A DNA stretch of 64,000 nt from Vitellaria paradoxa. Taxonomy: Eukaryota > Streptophyta > Magnoliopsida > Ericales > Sapotaceae. The stretch is taken from NCBI GenBank assembly GCA_019916065.1, contig CM034241.1:14765728-14829727 (forward strand), given 5' to 3'. The stretch's first letter is position 1. Every line of letters begins with the position of its first letter. This document shows, one piece after another, positions 57,301 to 64,000 of this stretch. A program made the position numbers and the translations under genes. Below the pieces are notes generated by a model. That model was not told the DNA's origin. It did not search any database and saw only the letters and a program-made list of their open reading frames with translations.

Positions 57301-59988
57301 CAAATGCAAAGAAGGCTCAATCCAAATATGAAAGAGGTAGTACGGGCTGAGGTACTAAAGTTGCTTGATGTAGGGATAATTTACCCAATTTCTGATTCCC
57401 AATGGGTAAGTCCTACGCAAGTGGTACCTAAGAAGTCAGGTATTACCGTAGTTTGGAATGAAAATAATGAGCTAGTCCCAACGAGAGTGCAAACTGGCTG
57501 GCGAGTATGCATTGATTATAGGAAACTCAATGCAAGTACTAGAAAAGACCACTTTCCTCTTCCATTCTTAGATCAAGTTTTAGAAAGAGTGGCTGGGCGT
57601 GCTTATTACTGCTTTTTAGATGGCTATTCGGGCTATAACCAAATAGAGGTGGCTTTAGAGGATCAATCCAAAACTACATTCACCTGTCCCTTTGGCACTT
57701 TTGCATACAAACGAATGCCGTTTGGCCTATGTAACGCCCCTGCCACTTTTCAGCGTTGCATGATTAGCATATTTAGTGAGATGGTAGAAGAGATCGTCGA
57801 AGTATTTATGGACGATTTCTCTGTCTATGGTGACTCATTCGAGCAATGCTTGCAACACCTTGATCTAGTGTTAACTCAATGTGAGGAAAAGAACCTTGTC
57901 CTTAACTGGGAAAAGTGTCATTTTATGGTGACACAAGGCATCGTTCTAGGGCACATAGTTTCAAAAGAAGGTATTCAGGTAGATCAGGCGAAAGTAGAGC
58001 TGATTCAAAAGCTTCCCAAACCCCAATCAGTAAAAGATATTAGATCTTTCTTGGGACATGCTGGATTCTATCGAAGGTTCATTCAATCATTTAGTGAAAT
58101 TTCCAGGCCTTTGTGTAAATTACTAACACAAGATACACCCTTTGAATGGACTGATCAATGCCAGCAAGCTTTTGAAAAACTCAAGGGATGTCTAACTACA
58201 GCTCCTATTTTACAAACTCCTGATTGGTCACTGCCATTCGAATTGATGTGCGATGCTAGTGACCATGCTATTGGAGCTGTACTAGGACAGAGAAGAGATA
58301 AAAAAGCACATGTTATTTATTATGCTAGTAAGACCCTTAATGACACTCAAAAGAACTACACAACAACTGAAAAAGAATTACTAGCAGTTGTCTTTGCCCT
58401 TGAGAAATTCCGATCTTATCTCATTGGTTCAACAGTCATCATCTTCACTAACCATTCTGCACTTAAGTACCTATTGACCAAGAAAGAGGCCAAACCACGA
58501 TTACTCCGATGGATATTGCTACTGCAAGAGTTTGACCTCGAAATAAGAGATAAGAAGGGTGTAAAGAACGTGGTGGCGGATCATTTGTCACGTTTACCGG
58601 TTGAAGTCTATCCTAAAGATGATACTCAAATCAATGATAGCTTCCCTGATGAACAGCTATTTCATGTGCAAGCAATAACAGCCTCTACCCCTCCTTGGTA
58701 TGCTGATATTGCTAACTACTTAGTGACAAGACAAATCCCGGATGAATGGACTTCTAAAGATAGGAAGAAATTCCTTAGGAATGTGAGAGTTTTCTTTTGG
58801 GATGATCCGTATTTATTTAAATACTGCCCTGACCAAGTTATCCGTAGGTGTATTCCTGACTGGGAAGTCCAAGGAATAATTGAGTTCTGCCATTCTCAAG
58901 CGTGTGGTGGCCATTTTTCCACGAACAAAACAGCTGCAAAGATATTACAATGTGGATTCTATTGGCCTACGTTATTTAAGGATGTTCATCAATTCTGTAC
59001 TACCTGTGATAGATGTCAACGGTTAGGTAGCTTGACTCGTAGGAACATGATGCCTCTATCCCCTATTATTGTTTTGGAAATATTTGATTGTTGGGGAATA
59101 GACTTCATGGGTCCTTTTCCAAGCTCCTTTGGGTATGAATTCATATTAGTGGGAGTTGATTACGTTTCTAAATGGGTAGAAGCAGTAGCTACTAAGACAA
59201 ACGACCATAAAGTAGTTCTTAAATTCCTCCATGAAAACATATTTTCACGCTTCGGGGTACCTCGAGCGATAATTAGTGATGGGGGGAAACATTTCTGTAA
59301 CCGACCTGTAGGCACTCTATTTCTTAAATATGGGGTGGCACATAAAGTAGGAACTCCATATCACCCCCAGACAAGTGGCCAGGTAGAGCTTGGAAACAGG
59401 GAAATTAAGACAATCCTAGAAAAGACGGTTAATCCTAACCGCAAGGATTGGTCACTACCATTGACAGATTCCCTATGGGCATATCGCACTGCATATAAAA
59501 CTACCTTAGGAATGTCTCCCTACAGGTTAGTTTACGGTAAACCATGCCATTTGCCCGTTGAATTAGAACATAAAGCTTATTGGGCAATTAAGAACTTCAA
59601 CTTTAATCTTGATGAGGCGGGGTTACACCGTAAATTACAAATTGCAGAAATGGAAGAATTACGGAATGACGCTTATGAGAATGCCTTATTATCTAAAGAG
59701 AGGATAAAGAAAATACATGATCGGCATATTGCTCGACGATCATTTCATGAAGGCCAAAAAGTATTACTTTATCGCTCACGACTTCATCTATTCCCAGGGA
59801 AACTACAATCTAGGTAGTCAGGACCTTTCATAGTAACGCATGTGTCAGATCATGGAGCCATTGAGATTGAAAATCCAAAGAATAAACATCGATTTAAGGT
59901 GAATGGGCATAGGTTGAAACCATACTTACAAAACTTTGCGGCTTGCATTGAAACATGGGATCTTTTAGATCCCCCTCCTTATGAATAG
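54364..59988 (+). pseudogene. Athila-type gag-pol polyprotein, one frame with three TAG stops
   Basis: A single frame of 1,875 codons is broken only by TAG at 55069, 55450 and 59815. Gag: retrotrans-gag core (LKLFPFSLQDKAARWFEFLP ... FFPPNRTDAIQHQI), then a knuckle CVACDSQSHRTDDC (C-x2-C-x4-H-x4-C, about 55312-55353). Protease: [14 protein letters not shown] (about 56435). [38 protein letters not shown] and catalytic FMDD (57808). RNase [28 protein letters not shown], then [11 protein letters not shown], where the usual catalytic Asp of T-D-H is Asn. Integrase: H-x-H-x-C-x-C zinc domain (about 58890-59020), then the core with [16 protein letters not shown] and QTSGQVE. The last stop falls where Trp is usual before SGPF. 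Gag ATG at 54364 chosen as the first in frame after the primer site. Confidence 0.85.
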
Positions 59989-60130
59989 TTCGCATTTAAG
60001 TATTTGTAGTGTATATTAGTAGATCTAGGTTAGCTTGCCGTTTATTTATTTTAGTTTTTATTTCCTTTTTAGTTAGTATTATTAGGAAAATTGAGAGAAT
60101 TAGAGCAACAAGCAAGAATTAGAGCCGTTT

Positions 60131-60247
60131 CTGTGGTCCGGACCCCCTAAGGAATGGTCCGGACCCTGCAAGGAGGGATGTAGGCCGAGTACACTGTGGT
60201 CTGGACCCCCTGAGGGACGGTCCAGACCCTGCGGGCTGGTATAAAAT
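60131..60247 (+). promoter_or_regulatory. Candidate internal promoter: U3-like hairpins plus TATA box
   Basis: CTGTGGTCCGGACCCCCT at 60131-60148 repeats the U3 motif of the 5' LTR and is followed by a second GGTCCGGACC (60156-60165). A variant pair, GGTCTGGACC (60198-60207) and GGTCCAGACC (60219-60228), are exact reverse complements of each other. TATAAAAT at 60240-60247 follows directly. Only about 145 bp after the pol stop, this arrangement looks like a promoter for the downstream ORF. No transcript evidence. Confidence 0.5.
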
Positions 60248-60434
60248 GGTTTCTGCAGCTGTTAACTTCAATTCGGCAGCCCCTAAACCGATTCCCCTTT
60301 TCAATATTCCCTCTCTCTAGCAACATACAACCTAGAAATCTTCTAACCGTGCAAGATTCTTCAAAAAAGAAGTTGATTCAACTCCTATTTCAGCCGAAAT
60401 CAACAATTTCCTGCATTTTCCACTCTTCTAGAAG

Positions 60435-60759
60435 GTATGTTCTTCTCTTTGCTTCAAGCCCTAGTTCGATTCTCCCTTATTTGTTCACCTCAAGCTTCAA
60501 AGCTTCAAGAGTTATGTTCTATCTCACCAAAACACTTTCTTTGGACATTAATATTCAAGGGTAGTATTAGTTTGAATTAGTTTCCAAAGTTTGCATTTTT
60601 TCTACCGTGGGTTTGATTTGGATCCATAAGAACATTGTTTGGTGATTTGGTGCTATTTATTAAGTATTTTGTTTAGTTGTCATTAGAATGGGGCCACCAC
60701 ATTTGGGTGGACATAGGATTGATTAAAATGATTCATTATTTCTCCTTGTTGGGTTGTAG
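60435..60759 (+). other. Candidate intron 1 upstream of the third ORF
   Basis: Donor AGAAG|GTATGTTC and acceptor GGGTTGTAG|TTCCC fit plant consensus. The 325-bp interval is T-rich. Splicing would place a leader exon five bases before the ATG at 60765. Splicing of env-class transcripts has been reported for plant elements such as BAGY-2; here it is predicted only. Confidence 0.45.
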
Positions 60760-60764
60760 TTCCC

Positions 60765-61850
60765 ATGCCCCCACGGACTAAGCATGCTGCCAATCGACGA
60801 CTTGAGCCTGTCTTTGATAGAAATCGATTTTGGAGGGCAGAAGCTGAACTTAGTTACGATGACAATTGGGTAAACAAACCAGTAGTGGTTGAACGGTATT
60901 GGAGTATTGAACATTTTAGAAGTGCAGACTTTCTATTAGAACAAAACTTTGAGGGGCGACAATGGCTCGGTATAGCTAAGTTCAATGCCTACTGTGTGGT
61001 TGACTTGGTTCGAGAATTCTTTGCTAATTTCAAAGAAGGATCCATTAGTAAGAGACGAGGAAGAGAACGTCTGGTCAGTTGGGTTAGGGGAGTTGAAATC
61101 ATTCTTACACCGGATGATTTGGCCCAAGTTTTTCAATTACCCCGGGTTCAAAGGCCCGAATTTTCTTATCCAGATGAAGGGACACCACCTTTCCTGAATT
61201 TAGTGTCAGAAATCGTCTCAGAAGGACAAGAATGGGAGGCAGAATATAGAAAGCCAGCCTCAATACTTACTGATAAATACTGGGCTCTGCACATGTTTTC
61301 TTGCACCAATTTACTTCCTCAAAATCGAAATTCAGACTGCACACCTCTTAGGGCCAGATTGATCTATGCAATTGGTACTGGAATGACTATTGATTTACCC
61401 TTCTACCTATGGAACCATATTGCTTATGTTTGCGAGCAACCTAACTCGTTGACAGCTTTGCCCTTTGGAGGTGCCCTCACAGAGATCTTTAGGAGGAAGG
61501 GGGCCCAGGTTACGGATGATATGCCTATGGCCTTGGGATTGCAACCATTTACCATAACTTCTTATTCCAAATCCCGTGGCAACATGGCTACTAAAAAGAG
61601 GAAAGCCACAACGGTTCATGAACATACGTTAGCACCTATATTGGAGGAAACCGAGGAGGACCAGGAAGTCACCAATACTGAGTTGGCTGATCGGCTTGAT
61701 GTCTTAGAGGGGCGCATGGATCACATAGAGAAGAATCAAGAAGAAGATCATCAGTTGCTCCTACGCATCCAGCAGTCTCAGCAGACCCAGGAACATTTGC
61801 TGAAAAGTGTCCTGGATCACCTTCGTGACTCATTTCCACCTCCACAGTGA
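60765..61850 (+). CDS. Athila third ORF (envelope position), plant-transposon-protein-like
   Basis: An intact frame of 361 codons starting MPPRTKHAANRR, a basic start common in Athila third ORFs. The central region (residues about 40-230) reads DLVREFFANF, SWVRGVEIILTPDDLAQVFQ, LTDKYWALHMFSCTNLLP and LRARLIYAIGTGMTI, matching the plant transposon protein domain (Pfam PF20167 as I recall). Residues 270-360 are basic then Glu-rich with heptads (LADRLDVLEGRMDHIEKNQ), a likely coiled coil. I see no signal peptide, membrane segment or furin-type site, so an envelope role is not supported by sequence; a nucleic-acid-binding or structural role is equally possible. The TGA may be removed by a candidate intron that begins at 61847. 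Confidence 0.75.
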   Translation: MPPRTKHAANRRLEPVFDRNRFWRAEAELSYDDNWVNKPVVVERYWSIEHFRSADFLLEQNFEGRQWLGIAKFNAYCVVDLVREFFANFKEGSISKRRGRERLVSWVRGVEIILTPDDLAQVFQLPRVQRPEFSYPDEGTPPFLNLVSEIVSEGQEWEAEYRKPASILTDKYWALHMFSCTNLLPQNRNSDCTPLRARLIYAIGTGMTIDLPFYLWNHIAYVCEQPNSLTALPFGGALTEIFRRKGAQVTDDMPMALGLQPFTITSYSKSRGNMATKKRKATTVHEHTLAPILEETEEDQEVTNTELADRLDVLEGRMDHIEKNQEEDHQLLLRIQQSQQTQEHLLKSVLDHLRDSFPPPQ

Positions 61851-62095
61851 GAGGACCTTGTTACCTTTGGGTTCTGAGAGTTTAGGATTTTGATCACTCA
61901 TTGTATAATTTGTTACTCCTAAAACTCTATTAGGGTGCATTTATTTTCTGGGATGTAATTATTGGATACTTATGCTACTTTTGATTCTATGGTGATGTAT
62001 TATGCCTTATTTGCTTTATGTTAATTTCCTTGTGCTTGGATGAGCTTTCATTGCTGTTTTTAAATTTATTTCCATGTCTTTTCTTTTAAGCACAG
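61847..62095 (+). other. Candidate intron 2
   Basis: Donor CCACA|GTGAGA overlaps the TGA stop of the 361-codon ORF. The acceptor after a pyrimidine-rich run is AAGCACAG|GTTC. Removing the 249 bp joins the reading frames exactly (Pro-Gln-Phe-Ile-Leu-Ser-Asp) and extends the protein into 62096-62652. The donor lacks the usual G at -1, so this is tentative. Confidence 0.35.
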
Positions 62096-62652
62096 GTTCA
62101 TCTTGAGTGATTTTACTAAAGAATTTAAAAACTCAGAGTCTCGTATTAAATTGATTATCGGCAAGAAACGTAAAAGGGGCGATTTTCATTTTATAATCAG
62201 TGAGGGGAGTGATATGGATTTTTTTGACAATGACTTGGAATTATGGCCTAAAGAAAATTTTATTGAGGGAAATTCCTTACCATTGCCACTTGTATTTCCT
62301 CCTATTGTTCATTTCAACCCTGATCAACCTCTTGAGGGGGAGTGGTGGGATGAGATTGACCTTCAGCTTCTCCTAGATATGGAGTGGACTGAGATCACTG
62401 ATATTTCTACTGACTGGCCTGATGCTCCTACTTATGTTATTGACACCGATATTTATTCTGACTCTGAGACTGGCTTAGCCACTACATCACCATTTGGTTT
62501 TTTTTTTTTTTTGAGAAGGGGAGTGCTAACAGTAAGGTTGAAAATGGAATTGACGATAATTTAAATGAATTGGATGTGGATGATTATGGAATTCCTTTAC
62601 AGTTTTTATTTGAACTTCGTCAACATTTAGACCTGAAGGATGCTATCAGAAG
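62096..62652 (+). pseudogene. Acidic coding segment downstream of the third ORF, frameshifted in a T tract
   Basis: It opens at a TTG, not an ATG, and codes FTKEFKNSESRIKLIIGKKR, LPLPLVFPPIVHFNPDQPLE, WDEIDLQLLLDMEW and YVIDTDIYSDSETG, a strongly acidic chain. At a run of 15 T (62498-62512) the frame fails, but another frame continues with VENGIDDNLNELDVDDYG and IPLQFLFELRQHLDLKDAIR, up to AGAAG|GTATGTTC, a second donor-like site. It may be a further exon of the third gene. I recognise no family. Confidence 0.4.
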
Positions 62653-62814
62653 GTATGTTCCTTTCCATTTTTATTTTTATTTTATTGCCATGAATATTTC
62701 TATTCTTAGTGGTTAATCTGATAGATGCATGTTCAGTCTTAGTTATGCTTTACTGTTATTGTACCTCATCATGCTCACTTTGCACACTACATCCTCACAT
62801 ATACTTCATTGTTT

Positions 62815-62851
62815 TCACATTGAGGACAATGTGACATTTAAGTTGGGGGGG
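62815..62851 (+). other. Perfect hairpin followed by a G tract
   Basis: TCACATTG (62815-62822), AGGA loop, CAATGTGA (62827-62834), then ACTT-type spacer and GGGGGGG at 62845-62851 followed by TAGGGAAG. CATTGAGGACAATG with a nearby G run is a phrase I know from several Athila-type 3' regions. It could be an RNA structure or a relic polypurine tract; the 3' LTR does not start here. Confidence 0.5.
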
Positions 62852-62859
62852 TAGGGAAG

Positions 62860-64000
62860 CATGATGAAAAGATTTTACATGAATGAAAAAAAAATATTTT
62901 TTTTTGAAATTTTGAAAATCATTGTTATTTATGACTTTCTTGAATTTGCATGACTAGACTGTATATGTGTTCTATTAACTAGTTTAATGTTAGTATCAGT
63001 CATGAAAATAATGAATGGTTTGGTTTCAATCTTGAAGAAGGCACGTTAATTCAAATTGAGTATAAAATTGCTTATTGCATTGATAACTTGTCATTTTGAA
63101 ACCATTATATGAAAATGTATTAAGGATTTGAATTCATGAGAATTAGTCATTCAAGTATGCCAAGATATAGGTGGAGACTTAAAACCCCATACTTTTGTGA
63201 GCTTTAGAGCCTACTCTTTTATTCTCGAGGGTTTTATACTTCAATTCTTTATGACTTCTTTCATCTCACTTTTCTTGAATAGCTTCGTTACATTACTTTG
63301 TTTTGGTATTAAATGCACAAGATGCTATTTTTGATTTACATGTCTGGGTCAATGCCTCTAAAAAAGTGTTAGAAACCTAGAGAGTGATGTTAGGCCATCT
63401 TTCATACATTTGGAAGCTTATAACTTTTCTTTTATTACATTACCCTTGGAGCCACTTTGAAGCCTTTGAAAAAATATATATATATATATATATATATGAA
63501 ATTTCTTGTTCTAGCCACATTGATGTCCTTTTAACCTTAGATATATAGGTGAGCCAACCCTTGCATGTCTTGGGATGTTTGTGCAAGAATTGAAACAAGG
63601 TGTATAAGGGAGGAGCTTATATTAGAAAATGTGTTAAAAAAAAAAAAAGAGAAAAAAAAATAGGGACATAGCAATTCATAAGTTCATTATTATTAGTCCC
63701 ATGAAAAAAAGAAAAAAAATAATAATAATAAGAAAGCTTCAATGTTTAGTATTCAAGGAGTTGAAAAGAGAGAAGTTGGGGGGTTTGTCATTGCACTATC
63801 ATTGTAATCCTTAGACATGCACTTTGATTTTCCTATCCTTTGTTTGTCTAACCAATACCCCATGGCCAAGTTACAACCTAGTAAAGACCTAATGGACTTT
63901 AGGTGAACAACACTTATAAGAGCATCGATCTATTTCATGTGGTTGATAATAGTTCTCTTGTAATGCATTAATACATTCCATTCATGAAGCTATGCAACAC
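62860..64000 (+). other. Athila 3' non-coding region to window end
   Basis: AT-rich with a TA microsatellite (about 63472-63497), A-rich tracts at 63637-63660 and 63703-63731, and no open frame with family motifs. This fits the long untranslated region that Athila elements carry before the 3' LTR. Confidence 0.5.

Larger units (their letters stand above)
52470..64000 (+). mobile_element. Athila-type gypsy retrotransposon, 3' end outside window
   Basis: 5' LTR ending at 54215, tRNA-Asp primer site, single gag-pol frame, post-pol promoter-like module, third ORF, and a long AT-rich 3' region. The third ORF after pol, the tRNA-Asp primer and the gag-pol motifs point to the Athila lineage. It lies in the third copia element, whose gag stops at its left edge. 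Far less decayed than its neighbours, so probably the youngest large insertion here. The 3' LTR is expected beyond 64000. Confidence 0.8.

Noticed and set aside
60119..60304. 61-residue open frame on the minus strand
   Set aside because: It again reads through the palindromic repeats; no independent support.
1..64000. CRISPR arrays, rRNA genes or operon-like gene sets
   Set aside because: No regularly spaced short repeats with unique spacers, no rRNA sequence and no bacterial gene layout; the window is plant nuclear DNA.

Overview
This window is plant nuclear DNA, most likely from a eudicot, and I find no host gene in it. The evidence is an AT-rich background and a dense, nested set of plant-type transposable elements: Ty1/copia and Ty3/gypsy LTR retrotransposons with tRNA-iMet or tRNA-Asp primer sites, one end of a CACTA transposon, tRNA-derived SINEs and AT-rich TIR elements. 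Almost every reading frame carries stops or frameshifts. The species cannot be named from the sequence.

Layout. 1-2071 is the end of a CACTA (En/Spm) transposon with palindromic subterminal repeats. 2.07-9.8 kb is a mosaic of old gypsy (Tat/Athila-like) gag and protease remnants, two gypsy LTR ends with decayed tRNA-Asp primer sites, and a SINE with a perfect 17-bp target duplication. 9.87-13.25 kb is the back half of a Tekay/Del-type gypsy element with its 3' LTR. 15.54-24.87 kb is an old, full-length SIRE/Maximus-type copia element with an extra envelope-position ORF between RNase H and the 3' LTR. 23.94-43.26 kb is a direct tandem duplication of a unit of about 9.66 kb. Each unit holds that element's 3' LTR, a broken minus-strand copia element split by a gypsy LTR, an AT-rich TIR element and a SINE. 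43.3-47.1 kb is mostly featureless AT-rich DNA with a diverged TIR element. 47.1-52.47 kb is a third copia element on the minus strand, cut off at its gag end. 52.47 kb to the window end is a much better preserved Athila-type gypsy element: 5' LTR, tRNA-Asp primer site, one gag-pol frame broken by three TAG codons, and an intact envelope-position ORF. Its 3' LTR lies beyond the window.

The most interesting signal is a shared design in two unrelated superfamilies. Both the copia element (22.32-23.64 kb) and the Athila element (60.13-61.85 kb) carry, after pol, GC-rich inverted repeats, a TATA box, a leader with a splice-donor-like site, a T-rich intron-like stretch, and an ORF with the same kind of plant-transposon-protein motif. 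In the Athila element the inverted repeat is the same motif found in its own LTR U3. This suggests a subgenomic promoter and splicing module that expresses the third ORF. Other gypsy-type LTRs here also carry clusters of short near-palindromes, with a different sequence in each family.

Decay is dominated by changes that look like C-to-T or G-to-A: Trp, Gln and Arg codons turned into stops, CpG loss in a primer site, and lost catalytic or zinc-binding residues. This is what long cytosine methylation of silenced elements would produce.
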